DNA from: Anaeromyxobacter terrae
Lineage (GTDB): Bacteria; Myxococcota; Myxococcia; Myxococcales; Anaeromyxobacteraceae
Length of the DNA stretch: 64,000 bases
Direction: 5' to 3'
NCBI RefSeq assembly: GCF_022690685.1
Contig: NZ_JALCYY010000026.1
Location: 1 to 64,000 of the forward strand
Shown here: positions 1 through 8,918 of the stretch, piece by piece
Layout: every line of letters begins with the position of its first letter
Numbering within the stretch: position 1 is the first letter of the stretch
Notes under the pieces: model-generated
The model's database searches: none
What the model was told of the DNA's origin: nothing
The model's input: the letters and a program-made list of their open reading frames with translations, nothing else
Made by a program: the position numbers and the translations under genes

Positions 1-1
1 G

Positions 2-28
2 AACCCGCACGCAGGCCACGGACGGTAA
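2..28 (+). CDS. Possible 3' end of an upstream gene (partial)
   Basis: Only eight codons and a TAA stop are visible before the first pump gene. They encode a His/Gly-rich tail (NPHAGHGR). The CusB-type adaptor inside this window (7450-8859) ends in a similar His-rich tail, and CusA genes usually follow an adaptor, so this may be the end of a second adaptor. Nothing more can be seen, and the frame is chosen only because its stop sits just upstream of the next start. Confidence 0.3.
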   Translation, partial: NPHAGHGR

Positions 29-34
29 GGCACC

Positions 35-3000
35 ATGATCAAGGCCATCATCCGCTTCTCTGCGGAGAACAAGTACCTCGTCATCGCGGCGACAATCGTC
101 GCGCTCCTCGGGTCGGCCTGGGCGATGAAGAACATCGCGCTCGACGCCCTGCCCGACATGTCCGACACGCAGGTGATCGTCTACTCGCGCTGGGACCGCA
201 GCCCGGACATCATCGAGGACCAGGTCAGCTATCCCATCATCACGGCGCTCCTCGGCGCGCCGAAGGTGAAGGCGATCCGCGGCTTCTCGGACTTCGGGTT
301 CAGCTACGTCTACGTCATCTTCGAGGACGGGACGGACCTGTACTGGGCCCGGACTCGCGTCCTCGAGTACCTGTCGAAGATCACCTCCCAGCTCCCGCCG
401 GACGTGAAGGTGGAGCTCGGGCCCGACGCGTCGAGCGTCGGCTGGGTCTACCAGTACGCGCTGGTGGACAGGACCGGGCAGCACTCCTCCGACGAGCTGC
501 GCTCGTTCCAGGACTGGAACCTGCGCTACGCGGTCCAGAGCGTGCCCGGCGTCGCGGAGGTCGCGACCGTGGGCGGCCAGGTCCGCCAGTACCAGATCAC
601 GGTGAACCCGAACGCCCTCGCCGCCTACAAGCTGCCCCTCGACGCGGTGATCAACGCCGTCCGCAAGGGCAACAACGACGTGGGGGGACGCCTCGTCGAG
701 TTCAGCGGCCGCGAGTACATGGTCCGCGGCCGCGGCTACGTGAAGAGCATCGAGGATCTCGAGAAGCTCGTGCTGCGTTCCGAGGGAGGCACCCCGGTGC
801 TCGTGAAGGACGTCGCCACGGTCGCGCTCGGCCCGGAGATGCGGCGCGGCGTGGCCGACCTCGACGGCGAGGGTGACGTCGTGGGCGGGATCGTCGTGAT
901 GCGGGCGGGCGAGAACGCGCTCAACGTCATCCACCGAATCGAGGCGAAGCTCGAGGAGGTGAAGCCCTCTCTCCCGAAGGGCGTCGAGGTCGTCACGACC
1001 TACGACCGCGCGGAGCTCATCGACCACGCCATCGAGACGGTGAAGGGGAAGCTCGTCGAGGAGATCATCGTCGTCTCGATCATCATCCTCGTCTTCCTCT
1101 GGCACGTCCCCTCCGCGATCATCCCGATCGTCACGATCCCGGTGTCGGTCGCGCTCGCCTTCATCCCCATGTACGCCATGGGTCTGAACGCGAACCTCAT
1201 GTCGCTCTCCGGCATCGCCATCTCGATCGGCGTCCTCGTGGACGGGGCGATCGTCGAGGTGGAGAACGCCTACAACAAGATTCACCACTGGATAAAAGAC
1301 GGGAAGAAGGGGGACTTCCACCAGGTCCGCCTCGAGGCGCTCCTCGAGGTGGGTCCGGGCGTCTTCTTCTCGCTGCTCGTGATCGCCGTCGCGTTCATGC
1401 CGGTGTTCACGCTGGTGGACCAGGAGGGCAGGCTCTTCCGCCCGCTCGCCTACTCGAAGAACCTCGCCATGGCCATCGCGGCGTTCCTCGCGATCACGCT
1501 CGATCCGGCGATGCGCATGATGTTCGCGCGGATCGACGAGTTCAAGTTCAAGCCGCGATGGCTCGCGTGGGCGGCGAACCATGCGCTCGTCGGGAAGTAC
1601 TACTCGGAGGAGGCGCACCCGATCTCGAAGGCCCTCCACCGCATCTACGAGCCGCCCTGCCGGTTCGTGCTCCGCCATCCGAAGGCGACCATCGCGGCGG
1701 CCCTCGCGCTCGTCCTCACGACCATCCCCGTGTACCTCTCGCTCGGCTCCGAGTTCATGCCGCCGCTGCGCGAGGGCACGATCCTCTACATGCCCTCGGC
1801 GGTGGAGCCCGGCATGTCGGTCGCCGAGGCGCAGAAGGCGCTCCAGGTCCAGGACAAGCTCCTCAAGACCTTCCCCGAGGTGGAGCGCGTCTTCGGCAAG
1901 GCCGGCCGCGCCAACACCTCCACCGACCCGGCGCCTTTCACGATGATGGAGACCACGATCATCCTGAAACCCGAGTCGGAGTGGCGGGAGAAGCCGCGCT
2001 GGTACTCGTCGTGGGCGCCGGGGTGGGCGAAGTCCCTCCTCCGGCCCATCTGGCGCGATCGCATCAGCCAGGACGAGCTCGAGAACGAGATGAACGCGAA
2101 GCTCCAGCTTCCGGGCATCTCGAACGCCTGGACGATGCCGATCAAGGGACGCAACGACATGCTCTCGACCGGCATCCGCACGCCGGTCGGCATCAAGATC
2201 AGCGGCGCGGACCTCGCGACCATCGAGCGCGTGGCGAAGGAGACCGAGGCCATCATCCAGAAGGTCCCGGGCACGCGCAGCGCCTACGCCGAGCGGGTCG
2301 CCGGCGGCTTCTTCGTCGACTTCGTCCTGAAGCGCGAGCAGCTCGCACGCTACGGCCTCACCGTGGACGACGCGAACACGATGGTGATGACCGCCGTCGG
2401 CGGCGACAACCAGTCGACGACGGTGGAGGGCCGCGAGCGCTACGGCATCAACGTGCGCTACGCCCGCGACTACCGTGAGGACCTCTCCGCGCTCCGGCGC
2501 GTGCTCCTGCCGCTCCCGGGCGGCCAGGGCCAGATCCCGATGGAGGAGATCGCGGAGGTCGTGCTCGCGCAGGGTCCGTCCATGATCCGCGACGAGAACG
2601 GGCTCCTCGCAGGCTACGTCTACGTCGACTTCGACACCTCGGCGATCGACGTCGGGTCGTACGTCACCGAGGCGAAGAAGGCGGTCGCGTCGGAGCTCAA
2701 GCTCCCCACCGGTTACAACATGGCGTGGAGCGGCCAGTACGAGAACATGCTGCGCGTGAAGGAGCGGCTGAAGCTCATCATCCCGCTCACCCTCGTCCTC
2801 ATCTTCGCGCTGCTGTACATGAACACGAAGTCGTCATTCAAGGCCGCGCTCGTGATGTCCGCGGTGCCCTTCTCCGCCATCGGAGCGGTGTGGCTCCTCT
2901 GGGCGCTCGGCTACAACGTCTCGATCGCCGTCTGGGTCGGGATGATCGCCCTCATGGGCCTCGACGCGGAGACCGGCGTCTTCATGCTCCTCTTCCTCGA

Positions 3001-3313
3001 CCTGTCGCACGACGAGTTCAAGGCGAAGGGCCTGCTCCGGACGCGCCGGGACCTCGTCGAGGCGATCGTCCACGGCGCGGTGAAGCGCGTGCGGCCGAAG
3101 GCGATGACGGTCTTCGCCGCGATGATCGGCCTCTTGCCGATCATGTGGTCCGTAGGCACCGGCGCCGACCTCATGAAGCGCATCGCCGCGCCCATGATCG
3201 GCGGGCTCGTGACGTCGTTCCTGATGGAGCTGCTCGTCTACCCGGCCGTGTACTTCCTGTGGAAGAAGAAGGAAGTGAGCGACGAGGACACGATCACGGC
3301 GATGGCAGCCTGA
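35..3313 (+). CDS. cusA: CusA/SilA-type heavy-metal RND efflux pump (copy 1)
   Basis: Inner-membrane proton-driven RND transporter that exports Cu(I)/Ag(I) through a tripartite CusCBA-type complex. The 1092-residue product starts with a membrane helix, has two large periplasmic loops and 12 predicted membrane spans, as usual for the HME-RND family. Asp403 in the VDGAIVEVENA segment matches the proton-relay Asp of CusA (D405). The periplasmic motif MPPLREGTILYMPS has the YMP signature typical of CusA/SilA rather than CzcA, so monovalent Cu/Ag is the best guess. It is about 45 residues longer than copy 2, mainly from an insert after the first repeat half (around residues 505-545). An ATG start with GGTAAGG upstream is used. 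Its adaptor partner is probably just outside the window. Confidence 0.95.
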   Translation: MIKAIIRFSAENKYLVIAATIVALLGSAWAMKNIALDALPDMSDTQVIVYSRWDRSPDIIEDQVSYPIITALLGAPKVKAIRGFSDFGFSYVYVIFEDGTDLYWARTRVLEYLSKITSQLPPDVKVELGPDASSVGWVYQYALVDRTGQHSSDELRSFQDWNLRYAVQSVPGVAEVATVGGQVRQYQITVNPNALAAYKLPLDAVINAVRKGNNDVGGRLVEFSGREYMVRGRGYVKSIEDLEKLVLRSEGGTPVLVKDVATVALGPEMRRGVADLDGEGDVVGGIVVMRAGENALNVIHRIEAKLEEVKPSLPKGVEVVTTYDRAELIDHAIETVKGKLVEEIIVVSIIILVFLWHVPSAIIPIVTIPVSVALAFIPMYAMGLNANLMSLSGIAISIGVLVDGAIVEVENAYNKIHHWIKDGKKGDFHQVRLEALLEVGPGVFFSLLVIAVAFMPVFTLVDQEGRLFRPLAYSKNLAMAIAAFLAITLDPAMRMMFARIDEFKFKPRWLAWAANHALVGKYYSEEAHPISKALHRIYEPPCRFVLRHPKATIAAALALVLTTIPVYLSLGSEFMPPLREGTILYMPSAVEPGMSVAEAQKALQVQDKLLKTFPEVERVFGKAGRANTSTDPAPFTMMETTIILKPESEWREKPRWYSSWAPGWAKSLLRPIWRDRISQDELENEMNAKLQLPGISNAWTMPIKGRNDMLSTGIRTPVGIKISGADLATIERVAKETEAIIQKVPGTRSAYAERVAGGFFVDFVLKREQLARYGLTVDDANTMVMTAVGGDNQSTTVEGRERYGINVRYARDYREDLSALRRVLLPLPGGQGQIPMEEIAEVVLAQGPSMIRDENGLLAGYVYVDFDTSAIDVGSYVTEAKKAVASELKLPTGYNMAWSGQYENMLRVKERLKLIIPLTLVLIFALLYMNTKSSFKAALVMSAVPFSAIGAVWLLWALGYNVSIAVWVGMIALMGLDAETGVFMLLFLDLSHDEFKAKGLLRTRRDLVEAIVHGAVKRVRPKAMTVFAAMIGLLPIMWSVGTGADLMKRIAAPMIGGLVTSFLMELLVYPAVYFLWKKKEVSDEDTITAMAA

Positions 3314-3345
3314 GACCTCGCAGGACCGGGCGCGGGTGCCCGGGT

Positions 3346-3377
3346 GCCGCACTCGGCTCAGGTGAGCCGGGTGCGGC
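3346..3377. terminator. GC-rich hairpin between cusA copy 1 and the next gene
   Basis: Arms 3346-3360 and 3363-3377 pair over 15 positions with one G-T wobble and only GG between them, so the real loop must open a little wider. No T-run follows. It lies 33 bp after the pump stop and 26 bp before the next start, so it could be a terminator, a 3' mRNA-stabilising stem or an attenuator. Confidence 0.5.
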
Positions 3378-3402
3378 GTGGTTCTCGTGAGGAGGGACGA
3401 AC

Positions 3403-3885
3403 TTGAGCGAGCTGACATCGCCAGCCGGGAGCCTCGCGGTCGCGATCTCGGCCCTGCTCCTCGTCATCGGGTTCCGCCTCGCGCGCCCGGTTCGCACGCG
3501 CGAGTGGCTCGCCTTCGCAGCCTATGCGGGCGCGCTGGTGGTGCAGACGCTCGGGTCGCTCGGCCTCCTCGCAAGGCCCGCCAGCGCTCCCGACATGCGC
3601 CTGCGCATCGCCGGTGCGGGTTTCCTCGTCGCCGGGATCCTGCTCGCCGGGGCCCCGTCGCGTGCCCGGAGGCGCGCCGCGATGGGTGTTCCGCCCGCGC
3701 GAGCGCCCGGCGCGCGGCGCGTGGATCCGGTGTACGCGGGGCTCGCGGTCATCCTCGTCGGACAGCTCCTGCGCGGGCCCTCTCGCGCCGCGGCCGTCGC
3801 CGTCGGCCTCGCGGTGCTCTTGGCCGGCTGGGCCGCGCTGACGCCGGGGCGGGACGGGGGCCCGCGCGAGGCGAGCACTCGCTGA
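3403..3885 (+). CDS. Small hypothetical multi-pass membrane protein
   Basis: Product of 160 residues with about four hydrophobic segments (roughly residues 10-26, 38-56, 66-84 and 110-142) separated by Arg-rich loops. No family is recognised. A TTG start at 3403 is chosen because a strong GGAGGGA lies six bases upstream and no better start fits. It follows the pump in the same direction after an intergenic hairpin, so it may be a weakly coupled member of that transcript. Role unknown. It has no metal-binding motif. Confidence 0.7.
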   Translation: MSELTSPAGSLAVAISALLLVIGFRLARPVRTREWLAFAAYAGALVVQTLGSLGLLARPASAPDMRLRIAGAGFLVAGILLAGAPSRARRRAAMGVPPARAPGARRVDPVYAGLAVILVGQLLRGPSRAAAVAVGLAVLLAGWAALTPGRDGGPREASTR

Positions 3886-3918
3886 GCCCCGGGGCGACTC
3901 GTCGTCCTCTGCTTCCAT

Positions 3919-5742
3919 TCACAGGAGGTATGCGCTCGTCGCGTACTCGAGGACCATGCGCTGGGAGTTGAAGAACGAGGCATTGAGGGCGATCGTGGAT
4001 CTCATGATGGCGGCCCACCGTTCCGCCTGGTTCTGGAACACGTCCAGGACGATCGGCAGCTTCGCGTACAGGTCCGCTGCATCGTCCGCGTCCGAACCGA
4101 ACTCCGTGTCGCCGCGTCCAACGGACCACCCGGTGACGCCCTCGATGTGACCCTCGAGCCACCATCCGTCCAGCACGGAGAGGCTCGGCACGCCGTTGTG
4201 CGCCGCCTTCATCCCGGACGTCCCCGACGCCTCGAGCGGACGCTGCGGCGTGTTGAGCCAGACGTCAACGCCGGCCACGAGCAGCTTCGCCAGGTCGAGC
4301 CCGTAATCCGGAAGGTAGACGACCGGGATCTCGTCGCCGAGCTCGCGTGCGAAGCGCGAGACGCGGCGTATCAGCTCCTTCCCCCCGCTGTCCTTCGGGT
4401 GTGCCTTTCCGGCGAAGACGAGCTGAAGAGGCCCGAGCCGTCTGATCGACCGCAGCCGCGGCACGTCCGAGAAGATCAGATCCGCGCGCTTGTACGACGC
4501 CGCGCGGCGAGCGAACCCGATCGTCAGCGCTTCCGGCGCGAGCTCCCGACCCGTCAGCCGCTTCACCTCGTCGAGGAGCGCACGCTTGGCTTGCGCGTGT
4601 GCGCGCCGCAGCTCGTCCCCGGGGATGCGCATCGCCTGGCGCAGCAGCGCGGGGTCCTCCCGCCACCCGGGCACGTGTCGATCGAACAGCGCGCGCAATG
4701 GGACGCTCGTCCACGTGACCGAGTGCACGCCGTTCGTGACGCTGGAGATCGCGTACTCCGGGAACATGCCGCTCGACACCTCGCGGTGCTTGCGCGCGAC
4801 GCCATTCACGTACCCGGCCAGGCTCAGCGCGAGCTGGGTCGTGTTCAGCTCGTGCGTTCCCGAGAGCATCCGCAGGAGGTCCCTGGGAACGGGCTCACCG
4901 AGCACCCGCTGTACGAGCTCGTGATCGAACCGATCGTGTCCGGCAGGAACCGGGGTGTGGGTCGTGAAGACGATGCGTTCCCGGACGTCGTCGAACCCCA
5001 TCTTCGCGTCTCCCATCCTGAACAGTTCCAGCGCGGCGAGGCTGGCGTGTCCTTCGTTGAGATGGAACTTGCGGATCGAGTGATGGCCGAGGCTCTCGAG
5101 CATCCGCACTCCGCCGATGCCGAGCACGATCTCCTGCGCCAGGCGGTACCGCTCGTCCCCGCCATAGAGGCTGTCCGTCAGGCGTCGGTCGGGATCCGAG
5201 TTCTCCGCGACATCCGTATCGAGGAGCAGGAGCGGTACGAGGCCACGGGCGCCCGGGACGTCGTACTGCCAGGCGCGGATCTGGACTGTCCTGTCCTCGA
5301 TGGAGACGTGAGCGCGCGCGGAGAGCGGCCGAAGACAGCGTTCCGGGTCCCATGTCTCCTCGCGCTCCACCTGCCCGCCGTCCCCATCGAGCGCCTGCGA
5401 GAAGTAGCCTTTGCGATGCAGGAGCGTGATCCCGATCACGGGCAGGCCGAGATCGGCGCACGACCTCAGCGTGTCGCCGGCGAGCACGCCCAGTCCCCCG
5501 CTGTAGATCGGCATTCGTGGGTCGACTGCGACCTCCATCGAGAGATAGGCGATCCGAGGAGGCCGCGTGCCCTCGGCCGCGCGGGCCTGCGCAGCGGCGG
5601 CGTATGCGGATGGATTCCAGCGGAACGCGTCGAGGCAGTAGTCGGAGCAGAACGAGTACCGTGCTCCTTCGAACTCGAGGGCACGACTCGTCGCCGGATT
5701 CACCGACATCCCGCAGACGGGATCCCTGGCACGCGGGAGCAT
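3919..5742 (-). CDS. YHS-domain / alpha-glucan phosphorylase fusion
   Basis: The C-terminal part (about residues 60-607) is a GT35 alpha-glucan (glycogen) phosphorylase, which releases glucose-1-phosphate from alpha-1,4-glucans. The pyridoxal-phosphate lysine is K512 in EASGTSGMK. The N-terminal 50 residues are a YHS domain (DPVCGMSVNP, then a CSDYC pair), a small metal-binding module common in copper/heavy-metal P-type ATPases and metal-resistance proteins. The length of 607 suits the short, single-chain bacterial alpha-glucan phosphorylases plus this extra domain. The ATG has GGAGGTG upstream. It is transcribed opposite to the flanking pump gene and next to cytochrome c and adaptor genes. 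Metal-sensing control of glycogen breakdown is an inference. No PLP-site defect is visible. Confidence 0.9.
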   Translation of the reverse strand: MLPRARDPVCGMSVNPATSRALEFEGARYSFCSDYCLDAFRWNPSAYAAAAQARAAEGTRPPRIAYLSMEVAVDPRMPIYSGGLGVLAGDTLRSCADLGLPVIGITLLHRKGYFSQALDGDGGQVEREETWDPERCLRPLSARAHVSIEDRTVQIRAWQYDVPGARGLVPLLLLDTDVAENSDPDRRLTDSLYGGDERYRLAQEIVLGIGGVRMLESLGHHSIRKFHLNEGHASLAALELFRMGDAKMGFDDVRERIVFTTHTPVPAGHDRFDHELVQRVLGEPVPRDLLRMLSGTHELNTTQLALSLAGYVNGVARKHREVSSGMFPEYAISSVTNGVHSVTWTSVPLRALFDRHVPGWREDPALLRQAMRIPGDELRRAHAQAKRALLDEVKRLTGRELAPEALTIGFARRAASYKRADLIFSDVPRLRSIRRLGPLQLVFAGKAHPKDSGGKELIRRVSRFARELGDEIPVVYLPDYGLDLAKLLVAGVDVWLNTPQRPLEASGTSGMKAAHNGVPSLSVLDGWWLEGHIEGVTGWSVGRGDTEFGSDADDAADLYAKLPIVLDVFQNQAERWAAIMRSTIALNASFFNSQRMVLEYATSAYLL

Positions 5743-5827
5743 GTTCCACCTCCTCGTCCAGCTTAGCGCTGCAGAACAACGACGGACGAGACGTGCGCCA
5801 GGGAAGGGGCGAAGAAGAGGTCGCGCG

Positions 5828-6139
5828 CTACCTCGGAGCCTTCGCGGTCCCGAGCTTCACGGTGATCGCGCGGAGGCGCTCGCCATCGCGCGTTCCCTGG
5901 ACGACGGCGCGCTGCCCCGCCTGGACGTCCTCGCGCCGGGCAGGCTTCTCACCCTGGAAGAAGCGCGTCTCGGGCGTGACGGTGAACGCGACCGAGTGTC
6001 CGTCGGTCGTCTTCACCACGAGCTGTTCGGCCGTAACGCTCTGGACGACCCCCATCGCCCGACCGTGCTCCTCGTGGGCCGCGGCCGGAGAGGTGGCGAG
6101 CAGCGGCACCAGGGCCATCAGGGTTCTCACGAAGCTCAT
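5828..6139 (-). CDS. Small secreted protein with DUF5666-like beta-barrel fold
   Basis: Product of 103 residues: a signal peptide (cleavage near SPAAA-HEEHG, about residue 21) followed by one compact beta-rich domain of the kind found in DUF5666/OB-like proteins (VVQSVTAEQLVVKTTDG, then a strand-rich end). The ATG overlaps the stop of the upstream cytochrome c gene by four bases (ATGA), and AAGGAGCGAAG lies upstream, so the two genes are translationally coupled. A longer reading frame exists upstream but would remove the signal peptide. Probably periplasmic. The His-Glu-Glu-His start of the mature protein could bind metal. Function is otherwise unknown. Confidence 0.8.
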   Translation of the reverse strand: MSFVRTLMALVPLLATSPAAAHEEHGRAMGVVQSVTAEQLVVKTTDGHSVAFTVTPETRFFQGEKPARREDVQAGQRAVVQGTRDGERLRAITVKLGTAKAPR

Positions 6140-6765
6140 CTTCGCTCCTTCGGATGCGAGTGTGATCCGGCGCCGGGCGAGCGCTCCGCGGGGTCTTCGC
6201 CGCGCAGGAACGCGTCCTCCTCCCGCAGTGCGCGCCACTCCTCGGGTGACCTGGGGTTGAGCGCCTCCATCTGCGCTTTCTCCTCGGCGGTGAGCTTCGG
6301 GAGATGGCGGATGAAATGCACGAGGTGCCAGGTGCCCTCCGCGCTCCCGGCTGCGCTCCACGCCGGCATGCCCGTGAACCGCACCCCGTTCTCGATGACG
6401 TAGAAGAGCTCCCCGTCCGTGAGCCCCTGCGTCGCGCCGGCGCGCAAATCAGGTGCCCGCGGATAGAAGCTCTGGCCGATCCTGGTCTGGCCGCTGCCGT
6501 CGTTCGCATGACAGGTCGCGCAGTGGTCCGCGAAGTGCGCGAGGCCCGCCGCGAGCACGCGCGGGCTCGACGGGATCGGGTTCGTCGCCTCGCGGGCCTC
6601 CCTGGGGATCGCCCAGCGCCGGAGCGCGCGCGCGACGCGCGCCTCCACGGCGGAGGGCTCCCTGCGCGCCGAGATGCCTCCGCGCCGCACGAGGATCACG
6701 CCGAGCCCGACGAGGACCACGATCGCCAGCCCGAACCCTCCCGCGACCCAGCCCCCGCGTCTCAT
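6136..6765 (-). CDS. Membrane-anchored mono-heme cytochrome c
   Basis: Product of 209 residues. An N-terminal membrane anchor (residues 5-26) is followed by a class I cytochrome c domain with heme motif CATCH (C82, C85, H86) and probable axial ligand M133 in TGMPAW. The C-terminal tail is charged and ends in a short His-rich stretch. It resembles small periplasmic cytochromes that feed electrons to terminal oxidases or accompany copper-resistance genes. The start at 6765 has GGAGGG upstream and gives a proper anchor. The longer in-frame extension is not credible. It is first in a two-gene operon with the DUF5666-like gene and is divergent from the cusB-like gene. Confidence 0.9.
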   Translation of the reverse strand: MRRGGWVAGGFGLAIVVLVGLGVILVRRGGISARREPSAVEARVARALRRWAIPREAREATNPIPSSPRVLAAGLAHFADHCATCHANDGSGQTRIGQSFYPRAPDLRAGATQGLTDGELFYVIENGVRFTGMPAWSAAGSAEGTWHLVHFIRHLPKLTAEEKAQMEALNPRSPEEWRALREEDAFLRGEDPAERSPGAGSHSHPKERR

Positions 6766-7449
6766 CGACCCTCCTACGCAGCTCCGACGCCCGCTGACGG
6801 CGTCCTGAGCTTCTGCCTCTCGGCTCCGTGGATGTCGGCCACGCGCGGGCGGAGCCGGGCAAGCCTCTGCTAACGTCCGGTGGGTCGGCGCGCACGAAGA
6901 GTTCCTTTGCCGAGCACGAGCGGCCACGTACGAGGTGGAGCGGGCTCACCGGGCTAGGAGCTCGGGATGACCGCGATCCTGATCGGCGTCCGGGATGGTT
7001 CACGATCCGTCGCGCACCACCCCACAACCGCGGTCGCCTGACGTCGAAAGGCCGCGAGGGTATCGGATCCGCGGACCAGGCTCGATGCGCCGGGCTCCGG
7101 AGGTCGGGTCGTGCCCGGCGCGTGATCTCCCCCGGGCGATGACGAGCCGGGCAGACGAGCGGGCGTCGTGCGCTTCGTGCGCGTTAGGTCGTGTCACGCG
7201 CAGGGTCACGCTCGCTTCGTGACGCGGCGCGGCCGCTCACGACTCGCCGCTCCTGATTACCCACCAGACCAGCATCTCCCTCGGGAACACGGCGGTAGGG
7301 TTCGACTCAGGCCGAGCCAGCTCGCATCGAACATCCGTCGGAGTCCGTCCGGCACGATTGCCGGCCCGACGTCCAGCATCCGGCATGCATCATCAGCGGC
7401 CAGAGCGGGTCACCTCGCGCCTGCGGCCGCGGACCGAGCAGAGGCCCAC
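6766..7449. other. Divergent intergenic region between cytochrome c and cusB-like genes
   Basis: A 684-base stretch in which I see no convincing gene. It must carry the promoters of both divergent units. The only ordered feature noticed is a cluster of TCACGC half-sites with an inverted repeat, listed separately. Reading frames crossing it lack family similarity and plausible start sites. Confidence 0.5.
7194..7223. promoter_or_regulatory. Candidate operator: TCACG half-sites with inverted repeat
   Basis: GTCACG (7205-7210) and CGTGAC (7218-7223) form a perfect 6-bp inverted repeat with a 7-base spacer. A further TCACGC lies at 7194-7199. It sits in the divergent gap but 226 bp before the cusB start, so it would suit a long leader or a far promoter. 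It does not match the CueR or CsoR operators I know. Confidence 0.28.
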
Positions 7450-8859
7450 ATGAAGCGGAGCGCCTTTCTCTACGCCGTCGTCGCGGTCGTGAGCGCTGCC
7501 GCGGGGCTCGGCCTGGGCGCGCTCGTGCTTCGCCGCCCGGCTGGCGCGCCGATGACCTCGGCCTCGGGCGAGCGCAAGGCCCTCTACTACCGGGATCCGA
7601 TGAACCCATCCCGCACGTCGCCCGTCCCGCGGAAGGACGAGATGGGGATGGATTACGTGCCGGTCTACGAGGGCGGCGACGGTGCGGGAGCCGCGGCGCC
7701 GGGCGGCGTGTACGTCGATCCGCGCATGGCCCAGAACTCCGGCGTGCGCGTCGAGGAGGTGCGGGTCCGACGGATGAGCAAGGTGATCCGCACGGTCGGC
7801 CAGGTCACCTACGACGAACGGCGGCTCCAGAACGTCAACGCGAAGGTGATGGGTTGGATCGATCGGCTCTACGTCGACTTCACCGGCAAGCCGGTGCGCC
7901 GCGGCGACCCGCTCATGGCCATCTACAGCCCCACCCTGTTCTCGACGCAGCAGGACTATCTCCTCGCCATCCGCAACCGAAGCGCGCTCGCGCGCGACAC
8001 CCCGCTTCGCGCGGAGGCGGACGCGCTCGTCGATGCCGCCCGGCAGCGGCTGCTCTACTTCGACATCCCGGAGAGCGACATCGGGAAGCTCGAGCGCCGC
8101 GGTGCCCCCACGAAGACGCTCACGGTCCGCTCGCCCGTGGACGGGTACGTGGTGGAGAAGTCGGTCGTGCAGGGTGCGCAGGTCACGCCCGGCATGCCGC
8201 TCCTCAAGATCGCGGATCTCTCGAGCGTCTGGGTGCTCGCCGACATCTACGAGTACGAGCTGCCCTGGGTCGCCACGGGCCAGCAGGCGACGATGGAGCT
8301 CCCGTACGCGCCGGGCACGACACTCGAGGGGCGCGTCGCCTACGTGTACCCGTACCTCGCCGGCGAGACGCGCACCGTGAAGGTGCGGATCGAGGTGCGC
8401 AACCCTGGCGGTCGGATCCAGCTCAAGCCCGACATGTACGCGACGGTGACCATCCGATCGCCCATCGTGCGGGAAACCGTGGCGGTCCCGGAGCAGGCGG
8501 TCATCCGGACCGGCGAGCGCAGCGTCGGCATCGTCGCGCTCGGCGGCGGGTGGTTCGAGCCGCGCGACCTGAAGCTCGGCGTCACGGCGGACGGCTACGC
8601 CGAGGTGCTCGCTGGCCTCGAGGCAGGCGAGCAGCTCGTCACCTCCTCCCAGTTCCTCATCGACTCGGAGAGCAACCTCCGGAGTGCCGTGGCGGGGATG
8701 GGCGCGCACGAAGGGATGCAGGGCGCCGGCGGAAGCACGTCGCCACGAACCGACTCCGCTCCTGCGGCGGGGCGAGGCGGAGCTCACGCCGGCCACGAGG
8801 TCGAGGGGCGAAAGCCGCCCGATCGCTCGGCAGAGCACGACGCGCACGAGGGGAAGTAG
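7450..8859 (+). CDS. cusB: CusB-type RND periplasmic adaptor
   Basis: Membrane-fusion protein linking the inner-membrane CusA pump to an outer-membrane channel. The 469-residue product has an N-terminal anchor (residues 5-28), then a heavy-metal-binding domain (about residues 46-73, starting YYRDPMNP and containing MGMDYVPVY) found in CusB-type adaptors. Next come barrel-sandwich and beta-barrel domains (about 105-390) and a disordered His-rich tail ending HDAHEGK. The ATG at 7450 gives the anchor. Upstream extension to 7168 is rejected because it adds Arg-rich sequence before the signal. It is followed by its pump after 59 bp. The tail could ferry Cu/Ag. Confidence 0.92.
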   Translation: MKRSAFLYAVVAVVSAAAGLGLGALVLRRPAGAPMTSASGERKALYYRDPMNPSRTSPVPRKDEMGMDYVPVYEGGDGAGAAAPGGVYVDPRMAQNSGVRVEEVRVRRMSKVIRTVGQVTYDERRLQNVNAKVMGWIDRLYVDFTGKPVRRGDPLMAIYSPTLFSTQQDYLLAIRNRSALARDTPLRAEADALVDAARQRLLYFDIPESDIGKLERRGAPTKTLTVRSPVDGYVVEKSVVQGAQVTPGMPLLKIADLSSVWVLADIYEYELPWVATGQQATMELPYAPGTTLEGRVAYVYPYLAGETRTVKVRIEVRNPGGRIQLKPDMYATVTIRSPIVRETVAVPEQAVIRTGERSVGIVALGGGWFEPRDLKLGVTADGYAEVLAGLEAGEQLVTSSQFLIDSESNLRSAVAGMGAHEGMQGAGGSTSPRTDSAPAAGRGGAHAGHEVEGRKPPDRSAEHDAHEGK

Positions 8860-8918
8860 CCGCGAGCACCCTGCTCTGAGTTCTCAGCAGCGGCGGCACG
8901 CGAGACGAGGTGGCGGTC

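Noticed and set aside
4147-5766. 539-codon plus-strand frame opposite the YHS-phosphorylase
   Set aside because: Arg/His/Pro-rich shadow typical of GC-rich DNA. The minus-strand gene has motifs and a ribosome site.
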